Source of the DNA: Paenibacillus sp. PL91 | GTDB taxonomy: Bacteria; Bacillota; Bacilli; Paenibacillales; Paenibacillaceae | DNA length: 64,000 nt | Reading direction: 5' to 3' | Assembly: GCF_012935325.2 (NCBI RefSeq) | Contig: NZ_JABBYG020000016.1 | Span: 62,001-126,000, forward strand | Shown here: in pieces, positions 28,323 to 37,240 of the stretch | Layout: each line of letters opens with the position of its first letter | Numbering within the stretch: position 1 is the first letter of the stretch | Notes under the pieces: generated by a model | The model's database searches: none | Seen by the model: the letters and a program-made list of their open reading frames with translations, nothing else | Told to the model about the DNA's origin: nothing | Position numbers and translations under genes: made by a program

Positions 28323-28485
28323 TGAAATCATTATCGAAGTAATTCGATAATGAGCGACCGCGCATAAGTGGTAGATTTCATCGCTGATGGAGCAGAAATA
28401 CGCTCCATGCGGTAATCAGGCTGAGAAGTCTGTAGCATCAAGGGTTTCCTTGAGAGGGAACACTGCTTGATCATATAGTGCAAAA
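28323..28485 (+). other. Structured non-coding stretch after groEL
   Basis: No gene is seen. Several local hairpins follow one another: ATTATCGAA/TTCGATAAT (28329-28350), GGAGC/GCTCC around 28389-28406, and nested ATCAAG/CTTGAT with TTTCC/GGAA near 28437-28471. It may be a long groEL 3' untranslated region or a small RNA; nothing recognisable links it to a known RNA family. Confidence 0.35.
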
Positions 28486-28540
28486 ATGAGAGACCTTTCA
28501 AGAGTTCATTGAACTTTTGGGAGGTCTCTCATTATTTTTG
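28486..28540 (+). terminator. Terminator of the groESL operon
   Basis: ATGAGAGACCT (28486-28496) pairs with AGGTCTCTCAT (28522-28532), followed by TATTTTTG. It lies about 160 bases after groEL, so the operon mRNA would include the structured stretch before it. Confidence 0.85.
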
Positions 28541-28593
28541 ATAATCAAGTTATCGGAACTGGAGTTCTATTTAGAATAAAACTATAATTCCTT

Positions 28594-28624
28594 AAAAAGA
28601 CTTGTTTTAACAGCAAGTCTTTTT
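28594..28624 (-). terminator. Terminator of the dus gene
   Basis: AAAAAGACTTG (28594-28604) and CAAGTCTTTTT (28614-28624) form a perfect 11-base stem. Read on the minus strand it ends in T residues, 24 bases after the dus stop. It could also act as a back-up on the plus strand. Confidence 0.82.
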
Positions 28625-28647
28625 AATCATGCACAACTGGGTATGCT

Positions 28648-29625
28648 TCAATCTAATTCTTGATCTAAAACAGGTTTTACTAAACGACGTACTTCATCTG
28701 TTGACGTGGTATCCATTAATTGGTTTCTTAGTTCGCCTGCGCCTCTAAATCCACGAACATAGATTTTGAAAAAGCGAAGAAGTGGTTTAAATGGACGTGG
28801 CAGGGTTTCTTTTGAATATTTATCGTGAAGATCCAACTGTAAGAGAAGTAAATTGAGAAACTCCTTCGCGCTATGTTCTTTAGGTTCTTTTTCAAAAGCA
28901 AATGGATTGGTGAAAATGCCGCGGCCAATCATGACACCATCAACGCCGTATTGTTCCACTAATTTCAATCCTGTTGCGCGGTCAGGAATATCTCCATTAA
29001 TGGTTAACAACGTATTTGGAGCAATTTCATCGCGTAATTTTTTTATTTCAGGGATTAGCTCCCAGTGTGCATCTACTTTACTCATCTCTTTTTTTGTACG
29101 AAGGTGGATGGAAAGATTCGCAATATCTTGTTTCAATATATGTCCTAACCAATCGCGCCACTCGTCAATTTCAAAGTAACCCAATCTTGTTTTAACACTA
29201 ACCGGCAATCCACCTGCTTTTGCTGCATGAATAATTTCTGCTGCAACTTCAGGATGTTGTATTAATCCAGCGCCTTTTCCATTGGATGCGACGTTTTGTA
29301 CTGGGCATCCCATGTTTAAATCGATACCACGAAAACCAAGTTTTTTCATATCAATACTCATCTGTTCAAAAAATGCAGGTTTATTGCCCCAAATATGAGC
29401 GACAATCGGTTGCTCATCTTCTGTGAACGTTAATCGACCACGTACACTGTCATTTCCAACAGGGTGACAATAACTTTCTGTATTTGTGAATTCCGTGAAA
29501 AATACGTCAGGTTTTGCAGCTTCACTAATAACGTGACGAAATACAACATCTGTGACATCTTCCATTGGTGCTAATATAAAGAACGGCTTTGGTAAATCAA
29601 GCCAAAAATTTTGTTCGTTACTCAT
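28648..29625 (-). CDS. tRNA-dihydrouridine synthase
   Basis: An FMN enzyme that reduces uridines in tRNA D-loops. [15 protein letters not shown] at the N-terminus, [21 protein letters not shown] with the catalytic Cys, [15 protein letters not shown] and [15 protein letters not shown] are Dus motifs in order; 325 residues is normal. GGAGAAGATA precedes its ATG 29625. The gene is clearly more AT-rich and uses more A/T-ending codons than the thiL-groEL backbone beside it, suggesting transfer from a lower-GC Bacillota. A tRNA-like gene lies just beyond it, and the pair may have moved together. Confidence 0.9.
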   Translation of the reverse strand: MSNEQNFWLDLPKPFFILAPMEDVTDVVFRHVISEAAKPDVFFTEFTNTESYCHPVGNDSVRGRLTFTEDEQPIVAHIWGNKPAFFEQMSIDMKKLGFRGIDLNMGCPVQNVASNGKGAGLIQHPEVAAEIIHAAKAGGLPVSVKTRLGYFEIDEWRDWLGHILKQDIANLSIHLRTKKEMSKVDAHWELIPEIKKLRDEIAPNTLLTINGDIPDRATGLKLVEQYGVDGVMIGRGIFTNPFAFEKEPKEHSAKEFLNLLLLQLDLHDKYSKETLPRPFKPLLRFFKIYVRGFRGAGELRNQLMDTTSTDEVRRLVKPVLDQELD

Positions 29626-29916
29626 ATTATCTTCTCCTGTGGCAACATATAAAAACGATATACGCTATAGCAAAGTTTTTTACCCATCATACATAGTATC
29701 ATTTTTTTTCGTTTGATGCACAGAATCAATTGTGTGAGCAACAGACACATTTGTGGTGTCTGCCACCCATCACACATCCAACTTGATTTTGTTGAATTTG
29801 TATGAAGTGCATGTTCATTCTGCCCCATTTTCGTTAAATGATAAGGTATGTCTGTTTTGAAGTGGTTCTAAAATGAGATGTGGCAGTATTGCTCAAATGT
29901 TTTGTTTCTATCAGTA

Positions 29917-29990
29917 GGGGGCTTAGCTCAGTCTGATAGAGCGCTTGCACGGCAAGCAAGAGGTCGTCGGTTCGATCCCGATAGTCTCCA
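29917..29990 (+). tRNA. tRNA-Ala(GGC)-like gene with C at position 33
   Basis: A full cloverleaf can be folded. The acceptor GGGGGCT pairs with AGTCTCC (two G-U), the D stem is GCTC/GAGC, and the anticodon stem is CTTGC/GCAAG around the loop ACGGCAA with anticodon GGC at 29951-29953. The T arm is GTCGG-TTCGATC-CCGAT. The discriminator is A and CCA is not encoded. It resembles tRNA-Ala(GGC) of other bacteria, but the nearly universal U33 before the anticodon is C. It may be a decaying or specialised copy. A terminator follows at 30132. Confidence 0.72.
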
Positions 29991-30131
29991 TATAACTCAA
30001 ACACAAACGGCAAAAATGTTGTTTATTTTGTTGTCTCTGCCTCAAGCAAAACGAAAAGATAATGGACATCGGTTCTATAGTTCAACTGATAAAGACATCA
30101 TGTCTCTACATTTACCAAAAAAATATTCTGA

Positions 30132-30168
30132 AAAAGCTCAAGCTGGGACAATGCTTGAGCTTTTCTTT
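30132..30168 (+). terminator. Terminator downstream of the tRNA-like gene
   Basis: AAAAGCTCAAGC (30132-30143) and GCTTGAGCTTTT (30153-30164) form a perfect 12-base stem ending in T residues. Confidence 0.85.
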
Positions 30169-30480
30169 ATATGGTGAACTGATTTGCGAAAGCTCCTCCC
30201 CAAGGTGGTTATGGATTGATTTGGTGTTTGAGAAAGATAGCCGCTACATGATGGGGAAATGCTCCAAACGGAAATTTACCATGCGAAGCCGAAGAAAACC
30301 TAGTAAGAAAGCAGAAATAAACGACTTGACTGTAATATTCTTTGATGTTCGAGTTGATGGAAAACAGGCAAAATGCTCAAATATCCGGCTCTAATATTAG
30401 GCTTCTTACATCTAGGAGGAGGCCTCGTGATAAATCATCGTGGTAAGCAATTGGTAGTAAGCCTGATGACTACCGTTCGC
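30169..30480. other. Gene-poor stretch, possible remnant
   Basis: No convincing gene. A short frame across 30062-30394 has no ribosome site and no recognisable family and runs through the terminator above. An isolated AGGAGGAGG at about 30414 precedes a GTG that reaches a stop after one further codon. The segment just left of it (30062-30105, with GGTTCTATAGTTCAACTGATA) looks faintly like a broken tRNA 5' half. Confidence 0.4.
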
Positions 30481-31036
30481 ATGAAGCCAGAACTAATCAA
30501 GGCATAACATTCTCGGCTTACTTCGTATTAAGCCCATGAGCGCCTATGAGCTTGTTAAGTTTTCGAAGGAAAGCATCGGCCTATTTTGGAACGAATCCTA
30601 TGGACATATTCATAAGAGCATCAAAAAGCTGGAGCTAGAGGGCTCTGTTTCGGTTGTGGAAGAAGCTGAGACGGGGAGACGTAAAATCGTATACGGCGTT
30701 ACGCAACAAGGATGTGACCAACTTGATTCTTGGTTAGCCCTGCCGCCTGAAGAATCTGTGATGAGGAACGAATTGCTTATGAAGCTCTTTGTCTCCGATG
30801 AACGTCATATCCCTCAATTAGTCACTTTTCTAGAGGAAGAATTAGAAGCGAGTGAGCGATTAACAGCGATGCTTGCAGGAATTAAAGCGAGTGTTCCTGG
30901 CGTGGAAAGCAAACAAGTGCAGCTCTGGTTGTTGACGCTCGACTACGGTGAGCGATATCTGCGAATGACCATCGAATGGTGTCAACATGCGTTGGAATTG
31001 TTAGACCATCCAAACAGGGGGCATAAGAATGAATAA
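30481..31036 (+). pseudogene. PadR-family regulator with a frameshift near its 5' end
   Basis: PadR regulators carry an N-terminal winged helix. From ATG 30536 the frame reads SAYELVKFSKESIG, YGHIHKSIKKLELEG and VYGVTQQGCDQLDSWL, then the helical C-terminal domain, but PadR proteins need about 15 residues before the SAYEL block. Those residues (NILGLLRIKPM) are in frame upstream but run into a stop at 30494. If one T at about 30505 is removed, ATG 30481 reads MKPELIKANILGLLRIKP directly into the gene. So either a real frameshift has damaged it, or a shortened protein is made from 30536. It overlaps the CPBP gene by eight bases. Confidence 0.65.
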
Positions 31037-31748
31037 AAAACGATTCAATATGGTTCCCATCCTGTTGATCACGATCGTGGTGATTGCTTGTGCCCCTCTC
31101 TTGCTATGGATTAGAAGCAGTCCGCCCCTCGCATTAAAGGTATTCGAAAGCGAAGTATACAATCTAGAGATTAGTTATCAATTCACGGTATTGTTATTGG
31201 CTGTTATCGTGATTGGCATTGTATATGGGATGGCAGGTAAAGATGGACTTGCGTATTTAAACCTTAAAAAGCGGGATGGGAAAATTCGGCCTGAACCGTG
31301 GATTGGTATTAAGCCAAAAAAAACGGAGACGTGGAAAAACTTAGGTGTAAACTTTGCGATCGTGATTACGTTGGTAACGGCTGTCGTCATCTACTTCCAA
31401 GTGGTTCATGGGGGAAGCGTGAGCCTAGAGTTATATCCTGAGGTTATACTCATCCTTGTTTTTGCGCTTATAAATGCTTTTTCAGAAGAAATCATCTTTC
31501 GGTTTTCGTTTGTTGCCGTTGTTAGCAAATATGGGTACTCCCCGTATGTAGCGCAAGGATTAGCAGCGGCGATCTTTGGCGTCGTTCATTATTTTGGAAA
31601 TCCAGGCGGGATACCGGGTGTATTGATGGCTGCTTTTATCGGATGGTTTTTGGCCAAATCGATGTTAGAGACGAAAGGATTCTTCTGGGCGCTGACGATT
31701 CATTTCTTGCAGGATGTCGTTATATTCAGTGCCTTGTTTATGAAATAG
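31029..31748 (+). CDS. CPBP-family intramembrane protease
   Basis: A 239-residue membrane protein of the CAAX/bacteriocin-processing (Abi) family. The glutamate motif SEEIIFRFSF, the histidine motif VVHYFGNPGG and the final TIHFLQDVV provide the expected active-site residues on successive membrane helices. Seven or so hydrophobic segments can be traced. Family members process prenylated or bacteriocin peptides or give self-immunity; the substrate here is unknown. ATG 31029 overlaps the padR stop behind AGGGGGC, so the regulator probably controls it. Confidence 0.85.
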   Translation: MNKKRFNMVPILLITIVVIACAPLLLWIRSSPPLALKVFESEVYNLEISYQFTVLLLAVIVIGIVYGMAGKDGLAYLNLKKRDGKIRPEPWIGIKPKKTETWKNLGVNFAIVITLVTAVVIYFQVVHGGSVSLELYPEVILILVFALINAFSEEIIFRFSFVAVVSKYGYSPYVAQGLAAAIFGVVHYFGNPGGIPGVLMAAFIGWFLAKSMLETKGFFWALTIHFLQDVVIFSALFMK

Positions 31749-31928
31749 CTGTGAAGGACTTCGCTGTATCCGCTAGGGTATCAAGAAAACTGTATGGGCT
31801 GGTTCTTTTGCTTTGTGGATTCATCCTACTATGCATTTCTACCTGGCTGTGTAAGATTTCAGGTGAAAGATTCGAGTATGAAATGAAAGTATTTTTATAG
31901 AGCCATTATAATGACGTATCTTCACTAT

Positions 31929-31950
31929 GCCCTTCTTATGAAGGGCTTTT
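31929..31950 (+). terminator. Terminator after the CPBP gene
   Basis: GCCCTTC-TTAT-GAAGGGC followed by TTTTTATTTT. Confidence 0.85.
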
Positions 31951-32056
31951 TATTTTGATGGTAATGTTCAGGCCGCAAAGCATACATTACAATTTTCTAG
32001 CGCAATCGTTTATACTGGTAAGGCCAATTTATTACATAGGAGCTGTCTAACGGACC

Positions 32057-33220
32057 ATGATAAAAAAAGAACTCGCACATATTCGCAAACAATTTAAGCT
32101 GGATAATGATTTGATCAACCTTTACGACATTCTTAACGTGTACATTATGAAAGAAAGCAACGAAATCTATCATTACGAGCGCCAGCCGTTCGGCCTGTTG
32201 GACAGAGAGAAGCAGGAGCTGTATATGAGCAATTTCAAAAAACTGCTGACCGGCGAATTGGATCAGAAGCTATTCGAGTTAAAATTCATGGATGAAGCTG
32301 AAGAGCCTACGCAGGTGCTTCTCCATCAAGCGCTGGTGACCGGCGATTCGGAAGAATGGCACGATCTGATGATTCTGTTGGTGGAGAAAATGTTGGCGGA
32401 TACTAAATATGAACGGGATACAGTGGTTACTTTCGTTCGCGGGCAATATTTTCGGCCGAACAAGGAAAGGAACGCAGAAGCCGAGGAGAGCGAAAAGGAT
32501 GAGATGTTCGTCAATCCGTTCATTTTGTGCAGCGTGAATTCAACGGAGCAACAGCGGAAAATCCTCATGTTCGATTATATCGAGAGGGAATTTAAGTATA
32601 ATGTCTTTGTCGATCCGATCATCAAATTGAACGCGCCGGAGCAGGGCTTTTTCTACCCAAGCGTGACGGACAACTATTCCGATGTGAATCGCATTATGTA
32701 TTGCTCGGGAAAAGCCAATGAACCGAATTTTCATTTCATTGAGCAAGTCTTGAATGCCGAGAAAACCGTGACGGCGCAGGAAGAGAGAAGCATTTTCGAG
32801 GAAATCGTGAAGGAAGTCGCGGGAGAGCAGTTCGGCGCGGCAACGATCGCTTATGTGTACGAGGAAATTCACCAGATCATTGAAACAAACGAGGAGGAAG
32901 AGCCTCCGAAGCTGGATTATAAAGATGTGGCGCATATACTGACGGCGAGCGGCGTAGAGAACGTGACGACGGAAAAGGTGGAACGAGCGTTCCAAACGGT
33001 CGTCGACGACAAAAACTATGAAATCAAAGCGAGCAGCGTCATTCCGAAGTTCACTTCGAAATCGATTAAAATCGATACAAAGGTAGCCACGATTTCGGTC
33101 AGCCCGCAAGATTTAAAGTATGTGAAACAGGTCAATTATAGAGGTAAACGATGCATCTTGATCGAGGTCGACGAAGATGCAGTAATCGAAGGATTTACGC
33201 TTAGTACGGAGACGTTGTAG
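32057..33220 (+). CDS. DUF4317 protein
   Basis: A soluble, acidic protein of 387 residues with the DUF4317 start (KKELAHIRKQFKLDNDLINL, YDILNVYIMKESNEIYHYE) and the conserved middle part NPFILCSVNSTEQQRKILMFDYIEREF. No enzyme motif or membrane segment is visible and the function of the family is not established. The ATG follows AGGAGCTGTCTAACGG. It sits alone, flanked upstream by a terminator and downstream by degenerate DNA. Confidence 0.85.
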   Translation: MIKKELAHIRKQFKLDNDLINLYDILNVYIMKESNEIYHYERQPFGLLDREKQELYMSNFKKLLTGELDQKLFELKFMDEAEEPTQVLLHQALVTGDSEEWHDLMILLVEKMLADTKYERDTVVTFVRGQYFRPNKERNAEAEESEKDEMFVNPFILCSVNSTEQQRKILMFDYIEREFKYNVFVDPIIKLNAPEQGFFYPSVTDNYSDVNRIMYCSGKANEPNFHFIEQVLNAEKTVTAQEERSIFEEIVKEVAGEQFGAATIAYVYEEIHQIIETNEEEEPPKLDYKDVAHILTASGVENVTTEKVERAFQTVVDDKNYEIKASSVIPKFTSKSIKIDTKVATISVSPQDLKYVKQVNYRGKRCILIEVDEDAVIEGFTLSTETL

Positions 33221-33778
33221 GCTCAGCGATGGCTCCGGATGGAGCGGGAATTAAACGAATACATTTTTATTGATTGTTCAGCGGAAAGTCCAAAAGGCCG
33301 CAGAAGTATTTGTTACGGCCGTGCTGCGCTGGAATTGATCGTCGCTATGATACTGTCTTTGTTTATCACAATAGAGCAGAATCTTACTATGGTGCCAGGG
33401 GGTTCCGCGGCTTGCTAAGGGTGTGGAATTTTGAAGGGAAGCCGGCTTCAGGCTTGCTCAAGTGTCATTGATGCGACACCGTCTCAATTGGTGTGAAACG
33501 CGCACCAAGGAGAAGGGCTCAAATGCACGCTAAATTAATGGATGAAACAATACTTTTCTTCACAGCCAATGCCAACAATGCGATCCTCTCGAGCCATGTG
33601 GAGTGTTGTGTTGTTGGTGGAAAAGTAGTTTTGGGGCTGCATTTACCATAAAATACGATCCAAATATGTTATGAAGAATACTCTTCTCGACAAAAAATAA
33701 TGTGAGTATTTACTTTGCTCAGTTTAAATTGGCGATGCGGATCAATGTTTGAATATTAGACGATAGATTAGGATGAGC
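33221..33778. other. Gene-poor stretch with short degenerate frames
   Basis: No established gene. Short frames (for example from ATG 33240, about 60 codons) have no recognisable domain. The stretch leads into an SLH-domain remnant, which suggests a decayed region. One small frame with a ribosome site is listed separately. Confidence 0.45.
33523..33651 (+). CDS. Possible small ORF, 42 residues, unknown
   Basis: ATG 33523 has AAGGAGAAGG about eight bases upstream. The product would have two adjacent Cys (VECCVVGG) and a hydrophobic C-terminal half. No family is recognised. It lies in otherwise decayed DNA, so it may be chance. Confidence 0.22.
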   Translation: MHAKLMDETILFFTANANNAILSSHVECCVVGGKVVLGLHLP

Positions 33779-33990
33779 ATGGTACATTCCGTCCAAAATG
33801 CGGAGATTACACATGCTGAGATGGCAGTGTTGATCACTAATGCAATCGGTAAATCAGTCGAAGCGAACGCCGTAACTGACTTCGCAGACGATAAGGACAT
33901 TCCAGCCTAGGCGAAAAGCAGCGTTGCTTACTTGAAGCAAACTGGCATTGTGCAAGGGAAAGGTGATAACAAATTCGCCCCCAATACTTT
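33779..33990 (+). pseudogene. S-layer homology (SLH) domain remnant with in-frame stop
   Basis: The frame from 33779 reads AEITHAEMAVLITNAIG, TDFADDKDIPA, then TAG at 33908-33910, then AKSSVAYLKQTGIVQGKGDNK and FAPN. This is a clear SLH repeat, which anchors proteins to cell-wall polymers, and the stop stands exactly where SLH domains have Trp (W-A-K/R), a single-base TGG to TAG change. The homology ends after FAPN; the following frame to 34204 is unrelated to SLH. It is a broken fragment of a cell-surface protein gene. Confidence 0.8.
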
Positions 33991-34408
33991 TTGGGGGGCA
34001 AGTGACTCATTTCATCTTTGTAGCAGTGATCTCAACTTTAACATTGACATGTGTTTTTTGTTTTTAAAGAGTAGAGGATGGATTAAGCCCATCAAGGATA
34101 AATCAAAATTTGGCCAGATCTCATTGAATGTATCTACAGGCTCTGAGGAAATTAAAGTTGCAGGCAGCACTGATGATTTAGATTTCTTCGTCTCAGTAGT
34201 ATAAGGAAAGAGGTAGAGGTATAATGCCCACCATTTGCCCACATTTTGACCACGTACATTGCGGACGCATCATTTGTAGCTGGACATAGAGGACTAGATC
34301 ATCCTGAATAGAGGTCTTAAAACTCAAGAAAAAAGTAAAAAGACATATAAAACTCACCTAGCGTTATGTGCGGCATGATGTAATCGGTTTGCAAAAACTC
34401 TCAAAAAT

Positions 34409-34427
34409 GATAATGATAATCATTATT
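34409..34427. promoter_or_regulatory. Fur box
   Basis: GATAATGATAATCATTATT matches the classical 19-base Fur consensus in 18 positions. A TATAAT lies at 34437-34442, so Fur with iron bound would cover the -35 region of the next gene. Confidence 0.9.
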
Positions 34428-34464
34428 ATTTTATAGTATAATAGCTATAGGAGTGGATGGGGTC

Positions 34465-35454
34465 ATGGCTTGGAGAGGTTTTTTAAAGACGGGGTGGATT
34501 TCCCTGTTAGTAGCAGTCATTCTATTAACAGGTTGTGGTGAAGTCAGCAATACACCAGATAGTGCTGAAGTGGAACAGCAATCTGCGGAGACGAGTAGCT
34601 CGAATGCAACGCGGGAGGACACTAGAGTGCTTGCAGATCAATTCGGCGAAGTGCGTATTCCAGTTCATCCGAAGCGGGTATCCGCACTCTTTTGGGAGGA
34701 TTATCTGGTTGCGCTAGGCGTAATGCCAATCGTGCAGTATTATAATCCGATGTTCGGAAAACAGGATTATCTGGAGCTTGATGTTCCGCAGTTCGATATA
34801 ACAGGGAATATTGAGGGCTTGCTCGAAGAGGAGCCGGATTTAATTATCACAGCAGGAAATGATCAAGAGCAGTATGAGAAGTATAGCAAGGTAGCGCCTA
34901 CCTATTCATTGCCGAATGAGGCATTATCGGATTCTCGTACAGCGCTTACCGTCATAGCTGATCTTCTTGGCGAGCAGGATAAAGGGGTTCAGGTGCTTCA
35001 GGAATATGATAACCGTATTGCTGAGGTCAAGTCAGAGCTGAAGGCAGCGATTGGGGAAGGAAAAGTTGTCGTATTGCGAATGAATGTGGTCGATAATTCG
35101 ATTAATATTTTCGGTTATGACAATTTGTTTATAGGCCAGATTCTGTATAAGGATCTTGAGCTTAAAGCCCCTACCTTTGTGGAGGCTATGACTGAGCCTA
35201 ATATTATGTTGTCTCAGGAGCTCATTCCCGAGATTGATGCGGATCATATTATTTTGCTTCCATCCAACGGCTCATGGGAAGATGCGGAGAATGCCAAAGT
35301 ATTAGAGGAAATGCTGGCTAGTCCGCTGTGGAAGAACGTCCCGGCAGTTCAGCAAGGACATGTATATCCTGTTGAGAGGTCTTATTGGCAGACCGGAGCA
35401 ATTATAGCCAATTATAAAAAAATGGATGATCTGCTGCGGCTTCTAGCTTCATAG
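34465..35454 (+). CDS. Iron-siderophore substrate-binding lipoprotein
   Basis: An extracytoplasmic binding protein of the FhuD/FeuA class, anchored by a lipid on Cys of the lipobox LLTGC (about residue 24). The mature part has VRIPVHPKRVSALFWEDYL, EPDLIITAGNDQEQYEKYSK and the closing NYKKMDDLLRLL typical of cluster VIII (TroA-like) proteins. ATG 34465 is preferred over GTG 34453, which overlaps the AGGAG. Expression should be Fur repressed. No FecCD-type permease or ATPase is adjacent, so it must share a transporter encoded elsewhere. Confidence 0.88.
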   Translation: MAWRGFLKTGWISLLVAVILLTGCGEVSNTPDSAEVEQQSAETSSSNATREDTRVLADQFGEVRIPVHPKRVSALFWEDYLVALGVMPIVQYYNPMFGKQDYLELDVPQFDITGNIEGLLEEEPDLIITAGNDQEQYEKYSKVAPTYSLPNEALSDSRTALTVIADLLGEQDKGVQVLQEYDNRIAEVKSELKAAIGEGKVVVLRMNVVDNSINIFGYDNLFIGQILYKDLELKAPTFVEAMTEPNIMLSQELIPEIDADHIILLPSNGSWEDAENAKVLEEMLASPLWKNVPAVQQGHVYPVERSYWQTGAIIANYKKMDDLLRLLAS

Positions 35455-35487
35455 CATCCTTAAGGTTTGTATAGCATCTACATCACT

Positions 35488-35534
35488 CCAATAGGGCAGC
35501 TTCTTCAACGTGAGTTGAAGGGCAGCTCTATTGG
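35488..35534 (+). other. Long imperfect hairpin between lipoprotein and regulator genes
   Basis: CCAATAGGGCAGC and its approximate complement GGGCAGCTCTATTGG, with inner TTCAAC/GTTGAA, fold around GTGA. There is no T run after it. It may protect the upstream mRNA or attenuate the downstream gene. It also argues against the TTG at 35467 as a start. Confidence 0.6.
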
Positions 35535-35580
35535 CTTTAGGTTATACACGCATAATCGGAATTGGAGTGGGTTTATACAA

Positions 35581-37221
35581 ATGGAACAACAGGATAGTAA
35601 GCTATTATCAACAGCACCCGCCACCTTGTATAGGCTGCATTCCATTCAGCGTATTCATACTCTGCAGCAGCATATTCAGGAGGAGCAAAGTTTAGGCTGC
35701 TTCACGCTGCTGGTTTTTACGAGAGGCAGCGGGCGAATGGCGATGGATCAGGAGGAACGACTCTTTGGACAAGGGAAATGCTGGATGCTGATGCCTGGTA
35801 CAGCTTTGTCTATTCAGTCTGATCATCATGGCTGCACCTATTATCAGTTGGAATTTACAGCAAGCTTAGGGCAGGAATATGGGGATTACGCTGCTGCAGG
35901 AAATCTGCTTCCGGCCAGGCCTGATCTGTCCTGCACTCCGTTCACTAAGTTGCTTGAGCTGCTGGAGGACATCAATACATACCGCCATGCCAAGGAGGAG
36001 CTGCAGGCGTTTCGCCGTTATGTACGCTTCCAGGAACTGCTGCTGCTGTTGTTCAGCCAGAACTCAGACGGCCCAGATGAGAGCAAAGGGATTGGCTCGA
36101 CCGAGCAGCAAGGAGTGGATCATTCAATCCGGCATATTGAGCAGCATTACCGGGATGTGCTGACGGTGGAGGAGCTTGCTGCTATTGCCAACATCGAGCG
36201 CTGGAAGTATACCCGATTATTCAAGGAAGCTACCGGGGTAGTGCCTCTTCAGTTTTTGAATGATGTACGGATTAACCGGGCCAAAAAATGGCTCCTCGAG
36301 GGCGAAGATAAGTTATCTGAGATTGCACAGCATACCGGATTCACGAATGAATATTATTTTAATCGGCGCTTCAAGCAAATGGTAGGGGTCTCACCCGGAC
36401 AATACCGCCAGAGCCATAGGGACCATAGAGAAGAGCTGAGAGTGGTTGCTCCCTTGCTGGAGGACTTTATGGTCGCACTCGATATCATGCCTGTCGTACA
36501 GTATTCGCATGCCAAATGGGGGAAACAGGATTATTTGGCTTTGCATCATATTCCCACTTTTGATGAAATGAGCAGCGATTTCAAGGAGCTTTCCAGCTAT
36601 AATCCGGATTTTATTGTGCTTCAGGGCGGATATAAAATGGATCAATACTCGCAATGCCGCCGTATATCCAAGACCTATATGCTCCCACAGTTTCATGATA
36701 ATTGGCGGACATTGCTGCGCACGATAGGGAATTATTTCGGACGATCGGAGCGGGCGGAAGAGGTCATTGCCGTGTATGAGGAAAAAGCAAAGTCGGCTCG
36801 CCAGAAGCTGAGTTGTTCCATGAATGGGGAGACGGTCGCCTTTTTGCGTATTTCAGCAGATCATATTCACCAATATACCCATACAGGAAGAGGATTCGCG
36901 TCAGCGGTCTTATACGAGGATGTTGGCCTCAGCCCGTATTGCGGGGGAGAAGCAAGAGCGGGAACAGCTCAAGAGAGAATGACTCGGTTGACGTTGGAAG
37001 AACTGTCTACGCTATCCGCCGACCATCTGTTTATCACATTTGACAAGTGGCATAGCCAGGCCGAGGGAATGGAAAGAAGCTTACTGCAGCATCCAGCCTG
37101 GCGAACTCTGCCGGCCGTGCAGAACAATCATGCTTATGAAGTTGATTTTTTGACATGGATGAATTACGGTGTTATTTCCAATGGGAAGAAAATAGATGAT
37201 ATTTTACAGGTATTGGCCTAA
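35581..37221 (+). CDS. AraC-type regulator fused to a siderophore-binding domain (Btr-like)
   Basis: About 546 residues in three parts: an N-terminal cupin-like segment, an AraC helix-turn-helix pair (about residues 195-295: LTVEELAAIANIERWKYTRL, LSEIAQHTGFTNEYYFNRRF), and a C-terminal TroA-like binding-protein domain (about residues 310-546). The last part resembles the lipoprotein encoded just upstream (shared KQDYLAL/KQDYLEL and final KKIDDIL/KKMDDLL). B. subtilis Btr has this layout and activates siderophore uptake when it binds bacillibactin. ATG 35581 follows GGAGTGGG. A regulator that senses the siderophore in the cytosol and activates the lipoprotein gene is the likely role. Confidence 0.85.
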   Translation: MEQQDSKLLSTAPATLYRLHSIQRIHTLQQHIQEEQSLGCFTLLVFTRGSGRMAMDQEERLFGQGKCWMLMPGTALSIQSDHHGCTYYQLEFTASLGQEYGDYAAAGNLLPARPDLSCTPFTKLLELLEDINTYRHAKEELQAFRRYVRFQELLLLLFSQNSDGPDESKGIGSTEQQGVDHSIRHIEQHYRDVLTVEELAAIANIERWKYTRLFKEATGVVPLQFLNDVRINRAKKWLLEGEDKLSEIAQHTGFTNEYYFNRRFKQMVGVSPGQYRQSHRDHREELRVVAPLLEDFMVALDIMPVVQYSHAKWGKQDYLALHHIPTFDEMSSDFKELSSYNPDFIVLQGGYKMDQYSQCRRISKTYMLPQFHDNWRTLLRTIGNYFGRSERAEEVIAVYEEKAKSARQKLSCSMNGETVAFLRISADHIHQYTHTGRGFASAVLYEDVGLSPYCGGEARAGTAQERMTRLTLEELSTLSADHLFITFDKWHSQAEGMERSLLQHPAWRTLPAVQNNHAYEVDFLTWMNYGVISNGKKIDDILQVLA

Positions 37222-37240
37222 GCTTGTTACATCATACAAA

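Noticed and set aside
29878-30177. Open frame of 99 codons crossing the tRNA-like gene
   Set aside because: It runs through the tRNA and the following terminator and has no recognisable domain or ribosome site.
30062-30394. Open frame of 110 codons
   Set aside because: No family, no ribosome site, and it reads through a strong terminator.
31751-31900. GTG-started 49-codon frame after the CPBP gene with one hydrophobic stretch
   Set aside because: No ribosome site and no family; it may be a remnant but cannot be supported.
35467-35580. Longer N-terminus for the AraC-type regulator from TTG 35467
   Set aside because: It would be coded across a long hairpin; ATG 35581 has a ribosome site and gives a family-like length.
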